Source of the DNA: Flavobacterium muglaense
GTDB lineage: Bacteria > Bacteroidota > Bacteroidia > Flavobacteriales > Flavobacteriaceae
Direction of reading: 5' to 3'
DNA length: 64,000 nucleotides
Assembly (NCBI RefSeq): GCF_014305155.1
Contig: NZ_JACRUK010000004.1
Location: forward strand, 98,116 to 162,115
Shown piece after piece: positions 36,412 to 43,983 of the stretch. Made by a program: the position numbers and the translations under genes. Within the stretch, counting starts at the first letter, position 1. Every line of letters begins with the position of its first letter. The notes under the pieces are model-generated. The model ran no database searches and was not told the origin of the DNA. It worked only from the letters and a program-made list of their open reading frames with translations.

Positions 36412-37662
36412 TTACTTTCGATTTTTATAAAAGAAATAACACAACTGAAAAAACAATAAGACCACCATAGCAATGATTTGCATGTGTACAACTTGTTCTA
36501 ATGAATTGTGATAGGCAATAATTAGCCCTATTTGAGTGGATCCTAAAATTGCCGAAACAATTACAGGAACATATTGATCTAAGGATAAATAGTAATAAGC
36601 AAAAATATTTGCAACAGCAAAAAGTGAAGTAGATAAGGCATATTTCCAAAGTAAAAATGAAATAGAAACATACTCTTTACCAAACATTACTCCTACAACA
36701 AACTCTGGAAATAAAGCGGTAAACAACACGATTGAAGTAGAAAGCAATACAATGTATCCCACATATTTCAATAAAATGGGTAAAGTATCTTGGTTGTCTT
36801 TTTTCATTTGGATTACCTTAGGCAATAGCAACATGACAAACATCCAAGCAACAAAATAAACCACACGGCCTATAAGAGCCAATGAAGCATACAATCCCGC
36901 TTGCTCACTGTCAAAAAAGTGCTTGACTAGGATTATGTCACTATTATTAATTATAATTTGCGTAAGCTCATAAAAAGCAGTTAGGGCAAAAAAGGTAGTA
37001 ATCGATTTTTTATCAATTTCAGGTGTTTCGACTGTTTTTACACCTTGGAAAATTACTTTTTGAAAAGGAAAAACGCCAAAAACAAAGGACAATACGATGC
37101 CCGAAGCCACAATGATTGAGCTAGGCACGCCTGGCAATAGATAAATAGCAGCAATCGTTAATAGCAAACGACTAGCCATCTCCGTTTGATAGGTCGTAGC
37201 TAATTTATTCAGGACATTTTGACCTTGATATAAACCTCTATTGACACTCATTAAAAAATACAACGGAATACCAAAACCAAAAATAAAGAACATATAAGCC
37301 GTTTTAGTATGAAACAGCTCTTGTAATTCTTGGTAAAAAACAACAATAGTCAAACCAAACAACAGTCCTAAAACCGCAGCATATTTAGTGATAAGCTTGA
37401 TAAAACCTAACAAATGCCCGCCTTCTAAAAGCACCGCATATTTTGCCGTTACAATTTGAAAAGTCATTCCAACGAAAGACAAAATTAATAGTAAGGTTAT
37501 TAAAATGGCCGCATCAGAGAAAGCTGTAGGTCCTAAAATTCGACCTAACAACAAATTATAGACATAATTCCCTCCGTTAACTAACAAAATAGTTAGCATG
37601 AAAAATTGTTCTGGCCCTAGTTTTTTAGGAATCTTAGCTAGTAGGTTAGATATGATCTTCAT
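36412..37662 (-). CDS. MOP-superfamily oligosaccharide flippase/exporter
   Basis: A 416-residue inner-membrane protein with about 12 helices and the Wzx/MurJ/PelG-type pattern: an N-terminal GPEQFFMLTILLVNGGNYVYNLLLGRILGP region (quoted here as a family hallmark in shortened sense), RGLYQGQN in mid-protein and a late YYLSLDQYVP. The family moves lipid-linked oligosaccharides or growing glycan across the membrane. I start at ATG 37662; an in-frame TTG eight codons upstream is less likely. It is the first gene of the operon with GT4. Confidence 0.85.
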   Translation of the reverse strand: MKIISNLLAKIPKKLGPEQFFMLTILLVNGGNYVYNLLLGRILGPTAFSDAAILITLLLILSFVGMTFQIVTAKYAVLLEGGHLLGFIKLITKYAAVLGLLFGLTIVVFYQELQELFHTKTAYMFFIFGFGIPLYFLMSVNRGLYQGQNVLNKLATTYQTEMASRLLLTIAAIYLLPGVPSSIIVASGIVLSFVFGVFPFQKVIFQGVKTVETPEIDKKSITTFFALTAFYELTQIIINNSDIILVKHFFDSEQAGLYASLALIGRVVYFVAWMFVMLLLPKVIQMKKDNQDTLPILLKYVGYIVLLSTSIVLFTALFPEFVVGVMFGKEYVSISFLLWKYALSTSLFAVANIFAYYYLSLDQYVPVIVSAILGSTQIGLIIAYHNSLEQVVHMQIIAMVVLLFFQLCYFFYKNRK

Positions 37663-37813
37663 TCGGTTATGTTGTTTTTGTAGCAAGAAATAAAAATAAA
37701 TAATTTTGATTTAAAAAAATAGCAATTCCACTCTGGGCTGATGTGTAATTATCTTTTACTAACTCAAAACTAGGGCTATCAAAATCTTAAAACTGTGTTG
37801 TAGTTACTACTAA

Positions 37814-38104
37814 TTACATTAATAGGTGATTTAAATTTAACGCGTTAAACTGGTCACATACTTTTTTATTTTTTTTTCCAATAATAAAGAAAACCTTATT
37901 GTTTCCTTGTGCTCGTTCTTGTAAGGAAGCAACACTTTTAGTGGTGTACTCATCGATCATTTCGACCTTATCAAGAGAGATCACAACGCCACTAGAATAT
38001 TCAATAATGTTTTGCAATTGAAGTTCTAAATATACGCTATTTTCGGTATTTAACATACCTTGTATTTCATAAATACCTGCATTATAGTTAATTTGTAAAG
38101 ACAT
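37814..38104 (-). CDS. Stand-alone STAS-domain protein
   Basis: A 96-residue protein matching one STAS domain: IYEIQGMLNTENSVYLELQLQNII, then VVISLDKVEMIDEYTTKSVASLQ, then KVFFIIGKKNKKVCDQFNALNL. In anti-sigma-factor antagonists a Ser/Thr after the Asp of this motif is phosphorylated; here the region is IDEYTTKS, so a Thr is available. The start is ATG 38104. No serine kinase or PP2C partner lies in the window. It sits between the flippase operon and the TPR outer-membrane gene, so a regulatory role in polysaccharide export is plausible. Confidence 0.8.
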   Translation of the reverse strand: MSLQINYNAGIYEIQGMLNTENSVYLELQLQNIIEYSSGVVISLDKVEMIDEYTTKSVASLQERAQGNNKVFFIIGKKNKKVCDQFNALNLNHLLM

Positions 38105-38253
38105 AGTGGTAGATTTTTGGGGATTACTAACAAGACAAATATCATAATTAATAAGGCTTACCTTAAAAACTTTCGATGAATGGCTCAAATGTGTAGATGA
38201 GATATCATGAATTAATCATTAACTTGCATCATTGAAACCCACAATCTATATTC

Positions 38254-40314
38254 ATGAAATACATCTTAAAAACCATCTTCCTTTCCTTTCTTATTTTTAG
38301 CCTTTCGGCTAAAGCTCAAGATATGACTGCTGGATTTTCCAATCTAGAAAAAGGAGAACTTGACCAAGCCGAAGTCTTCTTTGCCAACATACTAAAGGAT
38401 TATCCCCAAAATAAAACAGCACGCCTGTGTTATGCCCGAGCAATTGGTCTAAACAAGCAAGCCGAAAAAGCTTTGGATAATTTCATCGTTTTGAAAAAAG
38501 AATATCCAGGAGATTTAGAAATCGAATTGAACTATGCCGAAGCGCTCCTTTGGAACAACAAGTTCGACGAAGCAAAAATATTTTATACTACACTTGTGGC
38601 AAAAAACCCTACTAATTTTGTCGCTCATTTAGGTTTTGCAAACACATTATCCAATCTAAAAGAATACAAAGAAGCCTTATTTCATGTCAATAAAGCGATC
38701 GAATTATCACCAGGAAGTGCTGGACCATTAGTATCTAGAAAATACATCAGACTAGGATATGCTGGCCAAAAAGTAAATGAGAAAAATTACAAAGAAGCTG
38801 AAGCTTTTTATGACGAAGTACTAGTCGATTTTCCAAATGATAAAGAAGCTTTAATGAATAAAGCCAACTTATACTTGATTACTAAAGAAATCAATAAAGG
38901 AAAAGCAGTCTATAATTTATTAGGAAAAGACAACCCTGTACTCGCTATGAACGGTATTGCGCTTCTAGAGCACATAGGTGGAAAAGAAAAAAACGCCTTA
39001 AAAATGGCAACTGAGTCCCTTGCAAAATCGGCTTCAATTACAGATGAAACTTTAAAAAACCAAACCGAAGAACGCTATGTTCAAGCTTTGATTTGGAACA
39101 AAAAATACACTGAAGCGGCAACAAAAATTGATGAACTAACAGCAGCTAATCCTAATAAAAACTGGGTAATGTCTCTAGCGGCAACACTTGCTATCTACAA
39201 GAGTAATTTTCCAGAAAGTATTACAAACTACGAGAACATCTTGAAGAACGATTCAAAATCATTTGATGGAAATCTAGGAATAGCCAATGCGTACAAAGCC
39301 TCTGGTGAAGTGTCAAAGGCATACAATGCTGCCTTAACAACGCTAGAGATTTTTAAAAATCAAGGCGATGCTATGAACTTCATTAAAAAATTAAAAGAAG
39401 AGTTCACCCCTTTTATCGAAGAAAAGTTAAGCTATACTTTTGACAACGGAAACAATACTGCTGTTGCTAGCCGCACATTGATTAGTATACCGTTATCAAC
39501 AAAATGGACTGTAAACACTACCTACCAACACAGACAAACCCAAAATACGGTTACCAATGTAAATGCGAAGACCAACGACTTCATCGCAGGAATAGAATAC
39601 AAGTTCCATCCCAAAATAAGTTACGCACTTGATCTAGGAGTGTCATCAGCCAACTCTAACGTAACTAGTTACACCCAAGCATTGATTCATACCTATTTTA
39701 AAATTAAGCCGCTTAAACTGCAAGATCTTGAGGTTGGGTACAAAAGAGAGATTCAAAACTTTAACTCTGATTTGATTAGTAAAGAAATCGCGGTAAACAA
39801 TTACTATTTGAATTATAACTTGAGTACCAATTTTAATTTTGGATGGTTCACACAATATTTTTACTCATCGCAAACAGATGAAAATAAAAGAAACTTATTA
39901 TTTACGTCTTTCTACTATAACTTTATGGCAAAACCAGTTTTAAAAGGAGGATTGAACTACCAATACATTTCGTATAAAAACAGAGTACCATTAGATTATT
40001 TTAGTCCAAAGAAATTTAATGCTGTCGAAATATTCCTTGAAGTATTAAAAGATGAACAAATGGCCGAAGTAAACTCTTGGTACTACAACGCAAATCTGGC
40101 TACAGGATACCAATTTATAGAAGATGACAGCAAACAATGGACTTATAGAATACAAGCTAAAGTAGGGTATAAATTTTCGGACCGCTTAATTGCTAATTTA
40201 TACGGAACTAGAAGTAATATCGCATCGGCAACTGCAGCCGGATTTACTTTTAATGAGTTTGGGTTGCGTATAAAATGGAACCTTACAGGTAAGCCTATAT
40301 TTAAACTTAAATAA
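38254..40314 (+). CDS. TPR protein with C-terminal outer-membrane beta-barrel
   Basis: A 686-residue protein with a signal peptide (FLSFLIFSLSAKAQ), about ten TPR units (residues about 25-380, such as EVFFANILKDYPQNKTARLCYARAIG in short form) and a C-terminal beta-barrel of the YaiO type (from about 390, with alternating aromatic strands to FGLRIKWNL). The order TPR then barrel is that of polysaccharide secretion porins PelB, BcsC and PgaA, although the barrel may be unrelated. It probably exports the glycan made by the neighbouring genes. It is divergent from the STAS gene, with a terminator after it. Confidence 0.85.
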   Translation: MKYILKTIFLSFLIFSLSAKAQDMTAGFSNLEKGELDQAEVFFANILKDYPQNKTARLCYARAIGLNKQAEKALDNFIVLKKEYPGDLEIELNYAEALLWNNKFDEAKIFYTTLVAKNPTNFVAHLGFANTLSNLKEYKEALFHVNKAIELSPGSAGPLVSRKYIRLGYAGQKVNEKNYKEAEAFYDEVLVDFPNDKEALMNKANLYLITKEINKGKAVYNLLGKDNPVLAMNGIALLEHIGGKEKNALKMATESLAKSASITDETLKNQTEERYVQALIWNKKYTEAATKIDELTAANPNKNWVMSLAATLAIYKSNFPESITNYENILKNDSKSFDGNLGIANAYKASGEVSKAYNAALTTLEIFKNQGDAMNFIKKLKEEFTPFIEEKLSYTFDNGNNTAVASRTLISIPLSTKWTVNTTYQHRQTQNTVTNVNAKTNDFIAGIEYKFHPKISYALDLGVSSANSNVTSYTQALIHTYFKIKPLKLQDLEVGYKREIQNFNSDLISKEIAVNNYYLNYNLSTNFNFGWFTQYFYSSQTDENKRNLLFTSFYYNFMAKPVLKGGLNYQYISYKNRVPLDYFSPKKFNAVEIFLEVLKDEQMAEVNSWYYNANLATGYQFIEDDSKQWTYRIQAKVGYKFSDRLIANLYGTRSNIASATAAGFTFNEFGLRIKWNLTGKPIFKLK

Positions 40315-40338
40315 GCACTACATACTATTCCAAACCAC

Positions 40339-40374
40339 AAAAAAGGTTGTCTTTAACAAAGACAACCTTTTTTT
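40339..40374. terminator. Bidirectional terminator
   Basis: A perfect stem of about 16 bp (arm AAAAAAGGTTGTCTTT, 3-nt loop) with A-run and T-run flanks lies between the TPR-barrel gene and the first small paralogue. Confidence 0.9.
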
Positions 40375-40424
40375 ATGAAAAATAAAACGATTCGAATTTA
40401 AACTACAGCAGTAAATATAAACTA

Positions 40425-40781
40425 CTAGATTACCAACTGAAAAACAACATCATTAAACCCAATCATTCTTCTTACCTCAGCAGTATTGGGTAATGTTAAA
40501 CAATCTACCTCATCGATCTTTGTTTGCACTAAATACGATTTAATAAGTGACAAAGGCACCATTAACATCTTCCCCTTAATGCATCTTTCAGCAGCTTCTA
40601 CTTCGGTCAAAGGGCCAGCCCACTTTAGGTTATAGCAATAAGCCATAGCACCTTGTCTAACAAAAGTAATATGCTCTTCGCTAATCAAGGACCATCTCAT
40701 AGAAACCAAAAAATATTTCTCAGTATCATTCAAAGATTGAACATCTTCAAATACTATTGTGTTGTGTAATTTTACTTCCAT
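40425..40781 (-). CDS. Small protein of unknown function, paralogue A
   Basis: A 118-residue soluble protein, 70% or so identical by eye to the gene at 41132. Shared blocks are MEVKLHNTI, SEEHITFVRQ, AMAYCYN, WAGP, ERCIKGKML and EVRRMIGF. There is no signal peptide, membrane helix or known catalytic motif, and I do not recognise the family. It lies between the polysaccharide locus and the H-NOX operon, on the same strand as the latter, and shares a 5' leader with its paralogue. Confidence 0.75.
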   Translation of the reverse strand: MEVKLHNTIVFEDVQSLNDTEKYFLVSMRWSLISEEHITFVRQGAMAYCYNLKWAGPLTEVEAAERCIKGKMLMVPLSLIKSYLVQTKIDEVDCLTLPNTAEVRRMIGFNDVVFQLVI

Positions 40782-40787
40782 TTTTTT

Positions 40788-40810
40788 ATCTTTTAGTTTC
40801 AGTGGCTAAA
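40788..40810 (-). promoter_or_regulatory. Conserved leader of paralogue A
   Basis: A 23-bp segment identical to 41496-41518; on the minus strand it includes TTTAGCCACTGAAACTAAA, with TTTAG/CTAAA ends. It lies 7 bp before the ATG, next to a TACTTTAG box that could be a variant -7 element. Confidence 0.45.
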
Positions 40811-40849
40811 GTATAACATTATAGATTAAACTACACAAATAATCGATGA

Positions 40850-41036
40850 AATGCATTATTTTGTTAATTATATGTATTTTGTCTTACAATTAAGCAAAAA
40901 AACAATCGCTTAAAAGCTCATCCTGTTCCGGTACTGAACGATGGATAAAGCACCCAAAGATTGGCCCTGTTACGACCGCTAATAACAGTACAAATAAAAC
41001 CAAAAAAGGACTGTCTAAAAATAGACAGTCCTTTTT
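40850..41036 (+). ncRNA. Candidate small RNA in the gene-free segment between paralogues
   Basis: Between the two small paralogues there is no ORF. The strand reading rightward contains two possible hairpins (GTTC/GAAC at about 40925-40939 and CTGTTA/TAACAG at about 40968-40989) and then a strong terminator. No clear -7 box is seen, only a TATTTTG. Speculative. Confidence 0.2.
41003..41036. terminator. Bidirectional terminator between the paralogues
   Basis: A perfect 14-bp stem (arm AAAAAGGACTGTCT, 6-nt loop) with T-runs on both strands. It ends the transcript of paralogue B, and could end a rightward transcript from the gene-free segment 40811-41000. Confidence 0.85.
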
Positions 41037-41131
41037 GTATTTGAAAGTGTAAACAGCCGTTTGCTGTGATGTATAAATTTTATATAATGGAAGTTTGAAA
41101 AATTTAGATATCCGCTTTCAATAGTGACAAC

Positions 41132-41488
41132 TTACACCACCATTTGAAAAGCGATTGCATCAAAACCAATTATTTTTCTAACTTCTTCAGTATTGGGTAA
41201 AGTATAACTTTCGACATTGTCAATTGTTGCTTTCACCAAAAAAGATCGTATTTGCGAAAGCGAAACGACTAACATCTTACCTTTAATACATCGCTCTTTA
41301 GCTTCTATCTTAGTCATTGGGCCAGCCCAATTCATATTATAACAATACGCCATAGCTTCTTGTCTAACAAAAGTGATGTGCTCCTCATTGATCAATGACC
41401 ATCTCAAAGAGACAACAAAATATTTTTCTGCATCAGCTGAAGAATTTGCTTCTTCAAACAAAATTGTGTTATGTAATTTTACTTCCAT
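41132..41488 (-). CDS. Small protein of unknown function, paralogue B
   Basis: A 118-residue soluble protein of the same length as its paralogue at 40425, with the same N-terminal MEVKLHNTI and central EEHITFVRQ-AMAYCYN-WAGP core and a C-terminal EEVRKIIGF. It has no recognisable domain. Its conservation through the whole length, including two Cys (in AYCYN and ERCIKG), suggests a folded binding protein. It is upstream of paralogue A but separated by a terminator, so each copy is probably its own unit with the same kind of promoter. Confidence 0.75.
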   Translation of the reverse strand: MEVKLHNTILFEEANSSADAEKYFVVSLRWSLINEEHITFVRQEAMAYCYNMNWAGPMTKIEAKERCIKGKMLVVSLSQIRSFLVKATIDNVESYTLPNTEEVRKIIGFDAIAFQMVV

Positions 41489-41495
41489 CTTTTTT

Positions 41496-41518
41496 ATCTT
41501 TTAGTTTCAGTGGCTAAA
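41496..41518 (-). promoter_or_regulatory. Conserved leader of paralogue B
   Basis: Identical over 23 bp to the leader of paralogue A, 7 bp before the ATG; the adjacent box on the minus strand is TAATTTAG. Shared promoter or regulator site is likely. Confidence 0.45.
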
Positions 41519-41615
41519 TTATATAAAAACTGTTTAAGTGCATAATAAATCCGATCAAATACATCTTTTATTAATTATGATTACTTTTTTCTTACAAAAT
41601 GAACAATAAACCAAA

Positions 41616-41642
41616 AAAAACTGTCCGTGGCAGACAGTTTTT
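41616..41642. terminator. Hairpin, possible terminator of the signalling operon
   Basis: Arms AAAAACTGTC and GACAGTTTTT with a 7-nt loop, T-rich on both strands, about 280 bp beyond the last gene of the operon. Confidence 0.5.
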
Positions 41643-41922
41643 AAATAACACAAAATCATGTTATTACGATTAAGCAGTTTTGGAATATATGGTAACTTTA
41701 AAAAGTGATTTTCTAATACAGGACGTTAGAAGAGCAAGTACAACTCCTATACCCTTTTATTTTCAATTGTATACAAGTTTGGCGCATACCAAAAAAAATG
41801 AAAACGAAAAGGTTAATTCCCTAATTCAAAATAAAGGTATGCACAATACAAAGCGGTAAGGTAGAATATTAGATTACTGGTCGCAATCTATAGGTGAATT
41901 GTAAAAATGAGGAGACGAACTG

Positions 41923-42630
41923 TTACAACAAGTTCAACCTTTTCATTAACTCAGGTCTATTGGCGCGACTTACAGGAATCACGTCTTTATCGATTAGAAC
42001 GCTATTGTCTTCGATATCAATAATTTTTTTGGTATTGATAATAAAGGACCGATGTACTTTTAAAAATAAATCTTTAGGTAATTTATCTTCTATCTTTTTA
42101 AGTGTCGAATGTACAATATAGTTTTTCCCTTCGGTTTTAATGTGAATATAATCACCTTTAGCCTCTACTATATTTACAGAAGCAATTTCGATTTTAATCA
42201 ATCTTCTATCGATATTGATATAAAATTGCTCGTTGTTATCCTCCGTCAAAGTAGGAGTTTCTTTTACAACAGGAGCAGCGACTATAGAGTTCACTTTGTG
42301 AATTGCCTTTTCAAAACGGTCTTTGGTGATCGGTTTAACTAAGTAATCAATAATACAATCGTATTCAAAAGCCTCAATAGCAAAATTTCTATCAGAGGTC
42401 ACTAATACAATATTGGGTGGGTTTTTAATGGTTTGAATAAAATCAAAACCTGTAAAATCAGGCATGTGTATATCTAAGAAAATAAGATCTACCTCATTAT
42501 GATTCAAATACTTAATAGCCTGTAATGCATTTGAAAATTGAGCTGCAATTTCTATATCAGAATAATCGGTAATGAACTGAGCTATAATAACTCTTGCCAT
42601 TTCTTCATCATCAATAATAATGCAATTCAT
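41923..42630 (-). CDS. LytTR-family response regulator, output of the gas-sensing relay
   Basis: A 235-residue protein with a receiver domain (D7/D8, phosphoacceptor D53 in FLDIHMPDF, Lys in YLVKPI) and a C-terminal LytTR DNA-binding domain (VNIVEAKGDYIHIK, KVHRSFIINTKKI). It is the seventh and last gene of the leftward signalling operon, 11 bp after the Hpt gene, and is the only DNA-binding protein in it. It is therefore the probable output of the relay. I start at ATG 42630; an in-frame TTG two codons upstream is possible. Confidence 0.92.
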   Translation of the reverse strand: MNCIIIDDEEMARVIIAQFITDYSDIEIAAQFSNALQAIKYLNHNEVDLIFLDIHMPDFTGFDFIQTIKNPPNIVLVTSDRNFAIEAFEYDCIIDYLVKPITKDRFEKAIHKVNSIVAAPVVKETPTLTEDNNEQFYINIDRRLIKIEIASVNIVEAKGDYIHIKTEGKNYIVHSTLKKIEDKLPKDLFLKVHRSFIINTKKIIDIEDNSVLIDKDVIPVSRANRPELMKRLNLL

Positions 42631-42641
42631 AAACAAAGGTG

Positions 42642-42959
42642 TTACAAATCACTCACAAATTCCTGCATGCTTTCTAAAATATTTTCAAAAACGGCTTTTA
42701 AATCTGTTGAGTTCTCTTTTAAGTTATTTTCATATTCTTCAGCAATATAATAACTTTTTTCTAAACCTAGTATAGATATTTTATGTTTTAATTTATGTAC
42801 GGATTGTGCAGCTAGTAAATAATTGACATTTGCATACTCTTTATTGTACACATCGATCTCCTCTGGAAGCTCTCTTTTGAGAATTGCAATCAGTTTTTGT
42901 TTGAATTCGGCGTTGTCTCCAGAGAGATCATTTATATAATTTAAATTAGGCTGTTCCAT
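42642..42959 (-). CDS. Stand-alone Hpt phosphotransfer protein
   Basis: A 105-residue, all-helical protein of the Hpt family. The phosphorylatable His is H55 in AQSVHKLKHKISILGL, which fits the HxLKxxxxxxG pattern. It overlaps the upstream kinase gene by 14 bp and is followed by the LytTR regulator. A free Hpt implies a multistep relay: kinase to receiver to Hpt to a second receiver. The operon supplies two receivers (47971 and 41923) that can fill these steps. Confidence 0.85.
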   Translation of the reverse strand: MEQPNLNYINDLSGDNAEFKQKLIAILKRELPEEIDVYNKEYANVNYLLAAQSVHKLKHKISILGLEKSYYIAEEYENNLKENSTDLKAVFENILESMQEFVSDL

Positions 42960-43983
42960 TGTCTTTTTTAATTGTAAAATAAAAAGTTGTTCCTACACTC
43001 ATTTGGCTTTCTAGCCATATTTTTCCTTTATAAAACTCCACGATTTTCTTCACGATCGCTAAACCTATTCCTGATGAAGAGTCATTGTTTTCTAACTTAG
43101 AAAAAATATTAAATATTTTATCTTGGTACATATCAGGAACACCAATTCCGTTGTCTTTGACATAAAAACTATACTCCATTTCATTATCAGTGCTTCCTAT
43201 TTCGATCTCGACATTCGCTTTATCATTATATTTTATTGCATTTTGAATTAGATTTTGAAACATTTGCTTGAATCTAAAATCATTCCCCTGCACTTTAGGT
43301 AAAACATTGTTCATTTTAACACTAACATTACTTGGAACAGACATGGTTCTCAGAATATCATCTACCAAAACATTCAAATCAATCAAACGATCATCATCGC
43401 GTTGTTTCTCTATGGCCGAATAATCCAAAATTCCTTTGATCAAGAAGTCCATTTTCTCTACATTGGACAAGATTAACTTTAAGGACTTGGTGTTGGCATC
43501 ATTCATAAGTGCAGTATTATCCTCAATAAACCAGTTGATCAAGGTGTCAATACTTCGCAACGGAGCCTTTAAATCATGCGACACCATGTGTGCATACTCG
43601 TTTAATTCCTTATTTTGTTTTTCTAAGCTAATTAAAAGATCTTCCCTTTGCTTGTTGATTTTGACGATCTCGATAGACTGTTCTTTTACATAATCAGAAG
43701 TATTAAACGCTTCCGACTTAGCCGCTACCGTATCATCAAGATTCATTGAACTTAATATAAATTCAAGATTCTTGTTTACTTCCTTTAAACTTTCGGCTTC
43801 GTCTCTTAGTTTTTTATTGGCCTCAAAAAGTTCGTCTGAGCTTATTTTCATTGCTCTTTGTAGCAACTCAATTTGCTCTTCGAAGTTCTTATAGGATTCA
43901 TTAATGGCTTCTAGAAAAATATCCAAGTCATTTAAGCCACCCTTCAGTTTTTTATCGATTTGTCTTTTTAATAATGGATTCAT
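42946..43983 (-). CDS. Soluble histidine kinase paired with the FIST sensor
   Basis: A 345-residue protein without membrane helices. The N-terminal 120 residues are coiled-coil (EEQIELLQRAMKISSDEL), then a HisKA domain with H136 in MVSHDLKAPLRS, and a HATPase_c domain with N-box FQNLIQNAIKYND, VKDNGIGVP, and SSSGIGLAIVKKIVEF. It has no sensor domain of its own. It overlaps the FIST gene by one base, so the FIST protein is its probable signal input. The HATPase is complete. It lacks a fused receiver, in keeping with the separate Hpt downstream. Confidence 0.9.
   Translation of the reverse strand: MNPLLKRQIDKKLKGGLNDLDIFLEAINESYKNFEEQIELLQRAMKISSDELFEANKKLRDEAESLKEVNKNLEFILSSMNLDDTVAAKSEAFNTSDYVKEQSIEIVKINKQREDLLISLEKQNKELNEYAHMVSHDLKAPLRSIDTLINWFIEDNTALMNDANTKSLKLILSNVEKMDFLIKGILDYSAIEKQRDDDRLIDLNVLVDDILRTMSVPSNVSVKMNNVLPKVQGNDFRFKQMFQNLIQNAIKYNDKANVEIEIGSTDNEMEYSFYVKDNGIGVPDMYQDKIFNIFSKLENNDSSSGIGLAIVKKIVEFYKGKIWLESQMSVGTTFYFTIKKDNGTA

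Larger units (their letters stand above)
41489..41922. other. 434-bp gene-free stretch after the H-NOX operon
   Basis: Apart from the leader of paralogue B at its left end, it holds a hairpin at 41616-41642 (AAAAACTGTC arms, 7-nt loop) that could terminate the leftward signalling operon. I see no convincing gene or RNA in the rest. Confidence 0.4.
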
